Source: 40CM-4-65-16 sp035279785
Lineage (GTDB): Bacteria > Chloroflexota > Dormibacteria > Dormibacterales > Dormibacteraceae
Assembly (NCBI GenBank): GCA_035279785.1
Contig: DATEHC010000072.1
Location: 1 to 27,129, forward strand
Direction of reading: 5' to 3'
Length of the DNA: 27,129 nt
Shown here: positions 15,327-22,885 of the stretch, piece by piece
How positions within the stretch are numbered: position 1 is the stretch's first letter
Layout: each line of letters starts with the position of its first letter
Notes under the pieces: model-generated
What the model saw: only the letters and a program-made list of their open reading frames with translations
Told to the model about the DNA's origin: nothing
The model's database searches: none
Translations under genes and position numbers: made by a program

Positions 15327-15809
15327 TCAGGTCCTGGACGTGACCTGCTTCTGGACGGGCTTGCTCCCGGTGCCGATCTCGATCTTCACCGGCTTGGGCT
15401 TGGCGGTCTTGGGGATCGTGATCGTCAGCTCGCCATCGGCGACATGGGCGCTGATCTTGCCGGTCTCGACCTGCTGTGGAACCTCGAGCCGGCGAACGAA
15501 CGAGCCGTACGGCCGCTCCTGCCGCAGCCAGCGACCGGGAGTCCGGTGCGCCTCGGCCCTGGCCTTGATCGACAGGATGCCGTCCTCGAATGTGACCTCG
15601 ACCTGGCTCTCGGCGAACCCCGGCACCGAGGCGACGAGCGTGTACGCCTCGTCGCTCTCGAAGATGTCGACCGGCAGGTAGTAGGTCGGCGGCGTCGAGG
15701 AAGCGTTGCTGTCGGGCGCCTGCTCTCCGAAGAACTGCTCGATCAGACGGTCCATTGCCCTCGCGGCGCTCCGCACGTCTGCGCTTGGGCTCCACCACGT
15801 GATGCTCAA
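15327..15809 (-). CDS. small heat-shock protein Hsp20 / alpha-crystallin family
   Basis: A 160-residue ATP-independent chaperone that holds unfolded proteins. The alpha-crystallin domain runs from about residue 43 (LPVDIFESDEAY) through VPGFAESQVEV and GSFVRRLEVP to the C-terminal ADGELTITIPK signature near residue 130. A variable basic tail follows. Start choice: a strong AGGAGG (15826-15821) overlaps the in-frame GTG at 15821, so that codon is too close to be used. The TTG at 15809, 11 bases downstream of the AGGAGG, gives (M)SITWWSP, which matches the usual Hsp20 N-terminus. It is divergent from the three-CTD transporter gene. Confidence 0.92.
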   Translation of the reverse strand: MSITWWSPSADVRSAARAMDRLIEQFFGEQAPDSNASSTPPTYYLPVDIFESDEAYTLVASVPGFAESQVEVTFEDGILSIKARAEAHRTPGRWLRQERPYGSFVRRLEVPQQVETGKISAHVADGELTITIPKTAKPKPVKIEIGTGSKPVQKQVTSRT

Positions 15810-15820
15810 CTTGCCACGCA

Positions 15821-15826
15821 CCTCCT
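15821..15826 (-). promoter_or_regulatory. Shine-Dalgarno site of hsp20
   Basis: AGGAGG on the minus strand. Its last G is the first base of an in-frame GTG, which argues against that GTG and for the TTG start at 15809. Confidence 0.6.
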
Positions 15827-15882
15827 GTAAGGAAATTTCTCAGGGTGCTTACCACGCTCCCGGTGGCCGCTAAACGTGCCTT

Positions 15883-15888
15883 TAAAGT
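15883..15888 (+). promoter_or_regulatory. TAAAGT -10-like hexamer
   Basis: TAAAGT (within TTTAAAGT) ends 7 bases before GTG 15896 and 10 bases before ATG 15899. It supports those starts for the transporter gene over the upstream GTG at 15845, which would lie before the promoter. Confidence 0.4.
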
Positions 15889-15898
15889 GGGCTCCGTG

Positions 15899-17269
15899 AT
15901 GCGGTTCGGTCGCCGTCCCGAGCTTGTCGCGCTGGCGTCGGTCGGGGTCGGAATCGCCCTGGTCGTGGCCAAGCTCGTGGTCGGCGTGCTGACCGGGAGC
16001 CTGGGCATCCTCAGCGAGGCCGCTCACTCGTTTCTCGACCTGGCGGCGAGCGCCTTCACCCTCGTCGCGGTACGCACGGCGCGAAAGCCGGCGGACACCG
16101 AGCACCCCTACGGTCACGGCCGAGCGGAGAATCTCGCGGCCTTCGCCGAGGGCATCGTGCTGCTAGTCACCGCGGTCCTCATCGCTTTCGAGGCCGTCCG
16201 TCGAATGCTCACGGGTGGCGTGGCCGTCAACCCGGCCGGCTACGCGTTCGCGCTTCTGCTTGCGACGCTCGTCATCGAGGCCGGGCGCGCGGCCGTCCTG
16301 CGTCGAGTAGGACGCCAGGCTTCAAGCGAGGCCCTGCTCGCCGACGCGACCAACCGACTCTCGGACGTGCTGGCGACGCTCGGTGTGCTGGCCGGGCTGC
16401 TCGGTGTCCGGCTCGGCATCAGCTGGGCGGACTCGGTGGCCGCGCTCCTGGTGGCGGGCATCGTCGCCCGCGCGGCGGGCCTGATCGCCTGGCGCTCCGG
16501 GGACATCCTGATCGATCGCGCGCCGGCGGGCGCCGAGTCGCAGCTGCGAAACGCGATCCGCAACGTCGACGGCGTGCGCGAGGTGCGCTCAGTGCGGGTG
16601 CGGCGCTCGGGTCCGAATCTCATCGGCGATGCGAGCATCGCCACCGGCCGCATGCTCTCCGTCGAGGCGGCGAGCGCCCTGGTCGACGACGTGAAGAAAA
16701 GCGCGCGCTCGGTGTTGCCCGAGCTCGACCTCGCCGTCTCGGTCCAGGGTCAGCAGCGCGACACGGACCTGGTCGAGCGGATCCACGCAGCCGCCGCGCG
16801 CAATGGCGGGGTTCGGGACCTGCACAACGTGACGCTGGAGCGCGAGGCGGATGGATCGCTTCACGTCACGATGCACGCGAAGCTTCCCGCCGACCAGAAG
16901 CTCGCGGCAGCGACGAAGACGAGCCGCGACCTCGAGCGTTCGATCAAAGCGGAGCTTCCGGACGTGGGTCGCATCGACATCCACCTCGAGCCCATCGAGC
17001 CGCAGGTGGTGCCGGGCGAGGACGTGACGGCGAGGCGCACGCAGCTCGCGCAGCGCATTCGCGAGGTTGCGGAATCGCACCCGGAGGTGAAACGGATCGT
17101 CGACGTCGAGCTGAGCGACCGCCACGACCGCATCCACGCGCACGTCGTGGCCGAGCTGGCGGGCGAGATGACCCTCGACCACGCGCACGACATCGAGAGC
17201 AACCTCGAGGAGCGGATCCTTCACGAGGTCCCAGAGGTGCACGAAGTGGTGACGCGGGTGACCGCGTGA
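15899..17269 (+). CDS. cation diffusion facilitator with three C-terminal ferredoxin-like domains
   Basis: A 456-residue CDF transporter, much longer than FieF (about 300). Residues 8-200 are the six-helix part with the FieF-type HPYGHGRAE motif (69-77). Helix 2 has His43 and Asp47 (EAAHSFLD). Helix 5 reads ADATNRLSD, which aligns with YiiP/FieF ADMLHYQSD but has Asn152 where the metal-binding His should be; Asp156 is kept. Three tandem cytoplasmic domains of about 75-80 residues follow (about 210-285, 290-370 and 378-456), each with the helix-VRxVxxVxV-DxxI pattern of the CDF dimerisation domain. The metal is uncertain. It heads a five-gene overlapping operon: its TGA overlaps the next GTG by four bases. 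Confidence 0.88.
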   Translation: MRFGRRPELVALASVGVGIALVVAKLVVGVLTGSLGILSEAAHSFLDLAASAFTLVAVRTARKPADTEHPYGHGRAENLAAFAEGIVLLVTAVLIAFEAVRRMLTGGVAVNPAGYAFALLLATLVIEAGRAAVLRRVGRQASSEALLADATNRLSDVLATLGVLAGLLGVRLGISWADSVAALLVAGIVARAAGLIAWRSGDILIDRAPAGAESQLRNAIRNVDGVREVRSVRVRRSGPNLIGDASIATGRMLSVEAASALVDDVKKSARSVLPELDLAVSVQGQQRDTDLVERIHAAAARNGGVRDLHNVTLEREADGSLHVTMHAKLPADQKLAAATKTSRDLERSIKAELPDVGRIDIHLEPIEPQVVPGEDVTARRTQLAQRIREVAESHPEVKRIVDVELSDRHDRIHAHVVAELAGEMTLDHAHDIESNLEERILHEVPEVHEVVTRVTA

Positions 17270-18147
17270 GGCCGGGGACGCCGGAGGACATCGGCGCCAT
17301 CGCCGAGCTGTTCCGCCACGAGGTCGAGGTCGGCCGGCAGGACTCGGCGCCGAGCGAAGCGCGGTCGCGGGCGAGGTTGGCGCGTTTCGACTGGGCCGGA
17401 AAGTCGCGCGTGATCGAGGTGAACGGCCACGTCGATGGCGCCGTGTTGGTCGTGGCGCGCCCTTCGCCGGACGGGCTCCTCGCCGACGTCTACGCCGCCG
17501 GTCGCGGCCGCTCCTACTCAGACGCTGTCGAATGGGGCGTGCTTTTCGCGCGGGCCTCCAACGCGGCGGTCATCCACACGATGGTCGGCAAGGGCCGCGG
17601 CGACGGCCTCGAGACCTTCGGGCTGCGGCCCGTCCGGCCCTGGTGGCGAATGGATCGAACTCTTGCCGGCGAGCTGCCTATGGTGACGCCGGCGGACGGT
17701 TACGTCCTGGTCGAGGCGGGCGACGTGACGCCGGGGACGTGGGCCGACATGTTCAACCGCTCGTTCGCGGACCACTGGCGATTCGCGGCCCGCGGCGAAG
17801 TGGAGATCGTCGGCGGCAAGACGCCGGCGCTGTGTTTGCTGGCGGTGACCGCGGATCGTCGCGAGCCTGCGGGCATCACGCTCGGCGAGATCGAGGAGTT
17901 CGTCGGAGACGGGCGACCGCAGCCGGTCGGGCTCATCAGCTCCGTGGGCACCGTCCCCGAGCACCGGCGGCGCGGCCTCGCGGGCTGGCTCGTCGCCGAG
18001 GAGATGCGCCGCCTGCGCGACGCCGGCGCCCGGCACACATCGCTTTACGTCGACGGTCTCAACCCGATGCGCGCCTACGACGTCTACCGAAGGCTGGGTT
18101 TTGAGGTGGTTTACGAGGCCGAGGTCTGGGAAGCTACCTGCCCGTGA
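17266..18147 (+). CDS. double-GNAT acetyltransferase
   Basis: A 293-residue protein with two GNAT-like halves. The N-terminal half (residues 1-140) has the fold pattern but no clear acetyl-CoA loop. The C-terminal half (about 145-293) has the acetyl-CoA binding motif VGTVPEHRRRGLA (residues 227-239, R-x-x-G-x-A type), followed by SLYVDGLNPMRAYDVYRRLGF, typical of the GNAT C-terminal strands. The two-domain layout resembles mycothiol synthase and related enzymes, but the substrate cannot be read from the sequence. The GTG start overlaps the transporter stop (GTGA), and its own TGA overlaps the protease GTG the same way, so it sits inside a coupled operon. Confidence 0.85.
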   Translation: MRPGTPEDIGAIAELFRHEVEVGRQDSAPSEARSRARLARFDWAGKSRVIEVNGHVDGAVLVVARPSPDGLLADVYAAGRGRSYSDAVEWGVLFARASNAAVIHTMVGKGRGDGLETFGLRPVRPWWRMDRTLAGELPMVTPADGYVLVEAGDVTPGTWADMFNRSFADHWRFAARGEVEIVGGKTPALCLLAVTADRREPAGITLGEIEEFVGDGRPQPVGLISSVGTVPEHRRRGLAGWLVAEEMRRLRDAGARHTSLYVDGLNPMRAYDVYRRLGFEVVYEAEVWEATCP

Positions 18148-19718
18148 AAATCGCGGCGGCCCTCGTGATCTCGGCGGTACTGGCCTTGGCGTGCGGCAGT
18201 CCGCAACCGGCGCCGATGCAGGCCTCCGCGAAATTCAACGCCATCCCCAAGCCGCCGCCACCGCTCGCGAGGGCGATCGAGCGTTCCGCGGACCTAGGCC
18301 CGGCAACGCAGTCGACCACCGTCTCGCTCAACTTCGCTCTTCGCACGCCAACGCCCGATGCTGCGGTCATCGAGGGCGCGGTCAAGGCCCTTGACGACGC
18401 CGGGCTCCGCTCGTCGTGGCGCGCTCCGTCGAGCCTCATCCTGGCCGACGGCCCTGCCCCGGCCGCCGCGGCGCTGCTCGGGATCGAGATCGACAGCTAC
18501 CGCATGCCGGAAGGCAGATTTTTCTACGCGTCGCGCGGCACACCACGAATGCCCGCCGCCCTGGCGGCCGTGACCAATGACGTAAGCGGGCTCGACAGCT
18601 ATCCGCGCATGCAGCGCTACGCCGTGCGCGCGGGCGGGCTCACGCCTGTCGACGTGGTCAACTTCTACGACCTCAAGCCGCTTCGCGACGCGGGCCTCGA
18701 TGGCTCTGGCGAGACGATCCTGGTGCCCGAGATCGACGACATGCCCAACCTGGGCGACGTCGACAAGTTCGCGTCGAAGTTCGGGCTGCCCGCCTTCGAC
18801 CAGATCCTCACGCTGAAGCGCGATCCGGCCTGGGGAGCTCCCGAGAAAGCCGCGGGCGAGACGGTGCTCGACCTCGAGATCATCCATGAGGTCGCGCCGG
18901 CAGCAAAGATCGTCGTCTACTTCTCGGCCGCCGACTTCGGGCACAGCGATCGCGCCTTCGACCAGATGGTCACCGACCACCTGGGCTCGATCATCTCGGA
19001 GAGCCTCGGCTCCTGCGAGACCGACACGCCGGCCGGCGCGAGGAACACATACGCGTCGATCCAGGACCGCGCGACCTCGCTCGGTATGACGCACCTGGTG
19101 GCCAGCGGCGACTCGGGCGCATACACGTGCGGTTTCGATCAGGACCCCGCGGCAAGCTTTCCCTCGACGCTGCCGAGCGTGACCGCCGTCGGCGGCACCA
19201 CCGTGTTCCAGTCGTCGCAGGGCGCTTACTACCAGGAGCTCGCGTGGGGGAGCCCCATCGACCAGAGTGGCGGGGGTGGAGGAGCGAGCCAGTTCTACGC
19301 CACGCCCGATTACCAGCGCAACGAGGCGCAGCCCGGCGCGCATGGTGAGCGCGAGGTCCCCGACGTCGCAGGCGACGCCGATCCATCGACGGGATTCCAC
19401 ATCGTCTTCCAGGGCCACGACGACCAGGCCGGCGGCACCTCCGCGGCGACGCCCCTATGGGCGGGGACCGTCGCACTCATCGACCAGGACCTGAAGAAGA
19501 AGGGCATGCGCGAGGTCGGATTCGCCAACCCCGCGATCTACTGGATGGGCGAGAACTCGACAAAGCTGAGCCCGCGGCCGTTCCACGACGTCACCGGCGG
19601 CAACAACCTGTTCTACGACGCCGGCAGCGGATGGGACTTCGCGACGGGCTGGGGAAGCATGGACGCGGCCGCGCTCGACGCGGCGTGGATTCGCTACATC
19701 AAGGGTGGGGGATCTTGA
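18144..19718 (+). CDS. S53 family serine-carboxyl peptidase (sedolisin/kumamolisin), likely lipoprotein
   Basis: A 524-residue sedolisin. Residues 1-17 are a signal peptide ending ALAC (Cys17), a somewhat atypical lipobox, so attachment to the outer face of the membrane is likely. Residues about 55-165 match the S53 propeptide. The catalytic residues are all present: Glu239 and Asp243 (ETVLDLE), Asp323 (SGDSG) and Ser433 in GGTSAATP. The calcium-site region near the C-terminus reads DVTGGNN ... GWDFATGWGS. Sedolisins are acid-active endopeptidases that self-process. The GTG start overlaps the acetyltransferase stop, and its TGA overlaps the TTG start of the next gene. Coupling to two zinc-ribbon membrane proteins suggests a role in the envelope. 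Confidence 0.93.
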   Translation: MKIAAALVISAVLALACGSPQPAPMQASAKFNAIPKPPPPLARAIERSADLGPATQSTTVSLNFALRTPTPDAAVIEGAVKALDDAGLRSSWRAPSSLILADGPAPAAAALLGIEIDSYRMPEGRFFYASRGTPRMPAALAAVTNDVSGLDSYPRMQRYAVRAGGLTPVDVVNFYDLKPLRDAGLDGSGETILVPEIDDMPNLGDVDKFASKFGLPAFDQILTLKRDPAWGAPEKAAGETVLDLEIIHEVAPAAKIVVYFSAADFGHSDRAFDQMVTDHLGSIISESLGSCETDTPAGARNTYASIQDRATSLGMTHLVASGDSGAYTCGFDQDPAASFPSTLPSVTAVGGTTVFQSSQGAYYQELAWGSPIDQSGGGGGASQFYATPDYQRNEAQPGAHGEREVPDVAGDADPSTGFHIVFQGHDDQAGGTSAATPLWAGTVALIDQDLKKKGMREVGFANPAIYWMGENSTKLSPRPFHDVTGGNNLFYDAGSGWDFATGWGSMDAAALDAAWIRYIKGGGS

Positions 19719-20878
19719 GCGACCCCGCCACAGACGGACCAGTCGGACCAGTCGGACCAGTCGGACCAGACGGACCACCCCTCGTCACGTGCCCGCACTG
19801 CGGGTCGCTGGTGCCCACGGGCGATTTCTGCGGTCACTGCGGCGCGCATCTTGTCTCGGACAGCAGGCGACGCACCCACGCATTCGCGGCGACACCGACC
19901 GAGCACGTCGCCCACATCTCGATCGTCACGACTCTTTTTCCGCACCTGCCCCATCGGCGCGGTGGTCCTTTCCGGCTAGCGCTGATCGGCGCCGCTGCGC
20001 TGGTGTTGATTCTTGCGGCGCTTCATCTTTTTGCGTCCGCGACCGCTGCGGCGGTGGTAGCCCTGCCCGCGCTCTACCTCATCTACCTCTACGAGGTCGA
20101 GGTGTATGCGTCCGAGCCGTGGCTTGTGATCGGCGCCACGATGGTCGCCGGCGCGATCCTCGGGTTCGCGTCCGCCTCGATCTTCGGCGGAGCGCTCGCC
20201 GCGCGTCTCATTACCGCCGACCTCGGCTCGGCGTTCGTCATCGAGGCGGTCGTAATCCCGATCGTCGGTCAGGCCCTGATGCTCGCGGGGCCATTGTTCC
20301 TGTACGCGTTTCGCAGGCAGTTCCGCGAGCCTCTCGACGGCATGGCATTCGGCGCGGCGTCCGCGCTTGGTTTCACGCTGACGAGCTCACTGACGTTTCT
20401 GTGGCCGTTGTTTGCGATTGGCGCCGCGGGTTCGACCATCGGCTGGGCGATTCGGCTGACGCAGGCGGGTCTCTTGATGATGCTGATCAACGCCTGCACC
20501 ACCGGCGTCGCAGCCGCATCGATCTGGCTGCGGCGGTGGGACCGCCGAGTCGCGAGGCGCCCCTGGTACACCAGCCTTGGAGCTGCGCTGGCGGTGGCTT
20601 TCGGGACGCAGCTGCTGCTGGGTGTCAACGCCTGGGTCGAGCGAGACCTGGCGCTCGACGTCGCGGTCTTGCTGGTGGCGACGCTCCTGCTGCTGTTGTA
20701 TCTGCGTCTCGTGATCCACGACGCACTCCTGGTCGAAGGCGCCGAGCACGAGATCGGACCCGACTCGATGTGCCCGGAATGCCACCGCATCGTCCCCACG
20801 ATGGCCTTTTGTCCGAACTGCGGCGCTGCTCGTTCGGCGGCGCCGAAGGGCAAGGCGCGAGTCGCGGGTACGACCTGA
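19715..20878 (+). CDS. PrsW-family membrane protein with two zinc ribbons, catalytic residues missing
   Basis: A 387-residue protein. The TTG start at 19715 overlaps the protease stop (TTGA), and no other start codon fits between. Residues 7-22 are collagen-like Gly-Pro-X repeats. Residues 26-42 form a zinc ribbon (Cys26, 29, 39, 42). Residues about 85-335 hold several membrane helices with clear PrsW-family landmarks: ALPALYLIYLYEVEVYASEP and EPLDGMAFGAASALGF. In PrsW glutamic-type proteases an EExxK motif, a downstream Glu and a His in HxxxT are expected; here these read EAVVI (Glu177 alone), TSSL and NACTT (Asn259). Residues 353-369 form a second ribbon (Cys353, 356, 366, 369). It is probably a non-proteolytic membrane scaffold or sensor; that is inference. 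Confidence 0.8.
   Translation: MSDPATDGPVGPVGPVGPDGPPLVTCPHCGSLVPTGDFCGHCGAHLVSDSRRRTHAFAATPTEHVAHISIVTTLFPHLPHRRGGPFRLALIGAAALVLILAALHLFASATAAAVVALPALYLIYLYEVEVYASEPWLVIGATMVAGAILGFASASIFGGALAARLITADLGSAFVIEAVVIPIVGQALMLAGPLFLYAFRRQFREPLDGMAFGAASALGFTLTSSLTFLWPLFAIGAAGSTIGWAIRLTQAGLLMMLINACTTGVAAASIWLRRWDRRVARRPWYTSLGAALAVAFGTQLLLGVNAWVERDLALDVAVLLVATLLLLLYLRLVIHDALLVEGAEHEIGPDSMCPECHRIVPTMAFCPNCGAARSAAPKGKARVAGTT
19733..19777 (+). repeat. 9-bp tandem repeat, five units, coding for Gly-Pro-X
   Basis: Five units of G(A/T)CGGACCA in the order GAC, GTC, GTC, GTC, GAC. The translation is D-G-P-V-G-P-V-G-P-V-G-P-D-G-P, collagen-like triplets at the N-terminus of the PrsW-like protein, beginning 15 bases after its TTG start codon. 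The units keep frame. Confidence 0.85.
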
Positions 20879-21660
20879 TGGCATACCAGCAGGCGACCCG
20901 CTTCTGCGCTCGATGCGGTGCCCCGCTCGCCCCCGGCGCGGCGTACTGCGGCCGGTGCGGCACGCCGGCGCCGATGCAGGCCGTCGTCGCGCAGCCGGCG
21001 TATCGCTATCCCGCAGCGCCTCCGCCGCGATCCGCATCGCCGGGCCAATACCGTCTCGCGCCCGCGCTGGTCGCGGGCGGTCTGATCGTCATCCTCATCG
21101 TCGCCGCGGTGATCGCCGGCGGCATCGCCGCCGCGCAGCTCGTGAACGGCACCCACTCCACGTGCACGTCGAACTGCTCGCCCAAGTTCGTCACGCCGCT
21201 CGCCGAGGAGGCTTCGTGGTCGAGCTCGGCGTACAAGTTCCAGGTCAACTACTCGTCGGCTTGGACCGTGCGCTCGGAGGACGCGAAGAGCGTCTTGCTC
21301 GGAACGAAGGAGGGCTACGTGTCCGTCACCGGCTCGAGCGGAAGCAACACCGACCAGGCCCTGCAGGCCATCGTGGCGGCGCTCCCCTCATCGCAATTCC
21401 AGGACGTGGCTCCCGTGTCGGAGCTGAAAGGCGCGCATATCGGCGACCAGGACGGCGTGGGAGAGATCTACTCCGCGAGCTTTGTGGGCTCGTCCCAGAT
21501 CGCGACCAAGGTGCGGTTCGCCGTGATCGTCGCGAGCCGGCACAACGTGACCATCGCCGCCTTCGCGCTGAATCCGTCCGACGTAAAGAACTTCCCGAAC
21601 GGCATGCCGGAGGCCCAGGAGATCGACTACCTCTGCACTGAGATCGTCTGGGGGAGTTAA
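20878..21660 (+). CDS. zinc-ribbon, single-TM protein with extracytoplasmic domain
   Basis: A 260-residue protein. Residues 10-27 are a zinc ribbon (Cys10, 13, 24, 27 in CARCGAPLAPGAAYCGRCG), followed by a Pro/Ala linker, a transmembrane helix at 61-88 and an outside domain of about 160 residues. The outside domain contains YKFQVNYSSAWTV and later strands reminiscent of PsbP-like folds, plus three cysteines. The ATG overlaps the PrsW-like stop by one base (TGATG). The topology, ribbon inside and sensor-like domain outside, suggests signalling or anchoring together with the neighbouring PrsW-like protein and S53 protease. I do not recognise a named family. It is the last gene of the operon; its TAA overlaps the stop of the convergent LysE-type gene. 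Confidence 0.8.
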   Translation: MAYQQATRFCARCGAPLAPGAAYCGRCGTPAPMQAVVAQPAYRYPAAPPPRSASPGQYRLAPALVAGGLIVILIVAAVIAGGIAAAQLVNGTHSTCTSNCSPKFVTPLAEEASWSSSAYKFQVNYSSAWTVRSEDAKSVLLGTKEGYVSVTGSSGSNTDQALQAIVAALPSSQFQDVAPVSELKGAHIGDQDGVGEIYSASFVGSSQIATKVRFAVIVASRHNVTIAAFALNPSDVKNFPNGMPEAQEIDYLCTEIVWGS

Positions 21661-22280
21661 ACGCGTTCGAGCGCCAGGCGCGCGCCGAATCCAAGCAGCA
21701 CGACACCGGTCACGCGCTGCATCCACTGCCGCACGCGCGGCGCCGTGATCACCTGGCGCAGGCGAGTCACGAACAGGCCGTAGACGTTCATCCAGAGCCA
21801 GCCGATCACCGCAAACGTGACCCCGAGCTCGAGCAGTCGGGGCAACACCGCCTGACCGGGCAGCACGAACTGCGGTAGGAAGGTTACGAAGAAGACCCCG
21901 AGCTTCGGGTTGCTGATGGCGGACAGGAAACCCTGCCGGAACACCGCATGCGCCGCGGCCGCGGGGGGCGTCGCCGCGAGCAAGTCCTGGGGTCGAGCGC
22001 GGGATTCGAGGAGCGTGCGCACTCCCAGGTACGCGAGGTACGCCGCGCCCGCGATCTTGAGGAGAAACAACACCTCACCCGACGTGCGCAGCAACGCCGA
22101 CAGGCCGACCGCCGTTGCGGTCACCCAGATCACGAGCGCGAGCGCGATGCCACTGGTCGTGAGGATCACGCCGCGCCGCCCGTGCGCAAGCGCATTCTTG
22201 GTCACGACCGCCATGTCCGGGCCTGGCGTCACCGCGAGCAGCAACGACACGCCGGCGAACGCCAGGAGCTGCGTGTCCAT
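21657..22280 (-). CDS. LysE/RhtB family amino-acid exporter
   Basis: A 207-residue membrane protein of the LysE/RhtB family, which exports amino acids such as lysine, threonine or homoserine lactone. It has the N-terminal signature TPGPDMAVV (about residues 19-27), about six hydrophobic helices, and GFLSAISNPKLGVFF (about 108-122), typical of the family. The ATG at 22280 is chosen because it overlaps the TGA of the upstream GNAT gene by one base and gives the normal family length; a longer in-frame start at 22349 would lie inside that gene. The substrate cannot be predicted. Confidence 0.9.
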   Translation of the reverse strand: MDTQLLAFAGVSLLLAVTPGPDMAVVTKNALAHGRRGVILTTSGIALALVIWVTATAVGLSALLRTSGEVLFLLKIAGAAYLAYLGVRTLLESRARPQDLLAATPPAAAAHAVFRQGFLSAISNPKLGVFFVTFLPQFVLPGQAVLPRLLELGVTFAVIGWLWMNVYGLFVTRLRQVITAPRVRQWMQRVTGVVLLGFGARLALERV

Positions 22281-22861
22281 CACGCGAGCTCCGGCAGCTC
22301 GAAGGAGATCTCGTACACGCCGCCGGCGAGCTTCGCCTGGTGTATCCATCCCATCTTCCGCAGCAGGCCGAGCATCTCGCGGTTCTCGGGAAGCACGATC
22401 AGCTGGAAGCTGAGGATTCCCTGGGCGCGTGCGACACGCGCCAGCTCGGCGAGCAGCACGCTACCCAGTCCCCGTCGCTGAAACTCGTCGATCACCGCCA
22501 ACGCGACCTCCGCCACGTCGGTATCGCGCGCGCGGTCGTAGCGGGCCACCGCGACGATTCGATCGCGGGGCAAGCCCGTCAAGGACGCGCTGCCCGCGCC
22601 GACTGACTGCTTTCCGCTCGGCCGCGTGCTCGTCGCGACGATCGCGAAGCGGTCGTGGTAGTCGACCACCGCGAGGCGGTGGGCCATCGCGTCCGACATG
22701 CGCTTGATGGGCGAGAAGAAGCGGAAGTAGACGGTGCGTTCCGACATCGACGCCACTGCCTCGTGGAGCAGCGGTTCGTCCTCGGCCACGATCGGCCGGA
22801 TCCGAAGCCTGGTGCCGTCCCGGAGCTCGATCGTCCGGGGGTCGAAAACGGCGGAAACCAT
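22280..22861 (-). CDS. GNAT family acetyltransferase
   Basis: A 193-residue protein beginning with TIELRDGTRLRIRPI, the first strand of a GNAT domain, followed by ERTVYFRFFSPIKRM, a motif common in the GNAT domains associated with protein lysine acetyltransferases (Pat-like). The acetyl-CoA loop is EFQRRGLGSVLL (R-x-x-G-x-G type). The C-terminus reads LPENREMLGLLRKMGW. An acetyltransferase role is secure; the substrate is unknown, protein lysine acetylation being one possibility. The start ATG at 22861 has a TAGCCT hexamer 8 bases upstream. The downstream exporter gene overlaps its stop codon, so the two are coupled. Confidence 0.88.
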   Translation of the reverse strand: MVSAVFDPRTIELRDGTRLRIRPIVAEDEPLLHEAVASMSERTVYFRFFSPIKRMSDAMAHRLAVVDYHDRFAIVATSTRPSGKQSVGAGSASLTGLPRDRIVAVARYDRARDTDVAEVALAVIDEFQRRGLGSVLLAELARVARAQGILSFQLIVLPENREMLGLLRKMGWIHQAKLAGGVYEISFELPELA

Positions 22862-22869
22862 GGGCACAA

Positions 22870-22879
22870 AGGCTAACCT
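22870..22879. promoter_or_regulatory. symmetric divergent -10 element between GNAT and GT87 genes
   Basis: AGGCTAACCT holds two opposed TANNNT hexamers sharing the central TA (22874-22875): TAACCT on the plus strand, 6 bases before GTG 22886, and TAGCCT on the minus strand, 8 bases before ATG 22861. The whole divergent gap is only 24 bases. Confidence 0.5.
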
Positions 22880-22885
22880 CCGCGC

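Noticed and set aside
15845..15898. Upstream GTG (15845) as start of the three-CTD transporter
   Set aside because: The extra 18 residues do not resemble CDF N-termini, and a TAAAGT promoter-like hexamer lies between this GTG and the ATG at 15899.
14602..16008. Open frame of 468 codons on the minus strand across the channel and hsp20 genes
   Set aside because: It covers two real genes and a terminator-like hairpin; no motif is recognisable.
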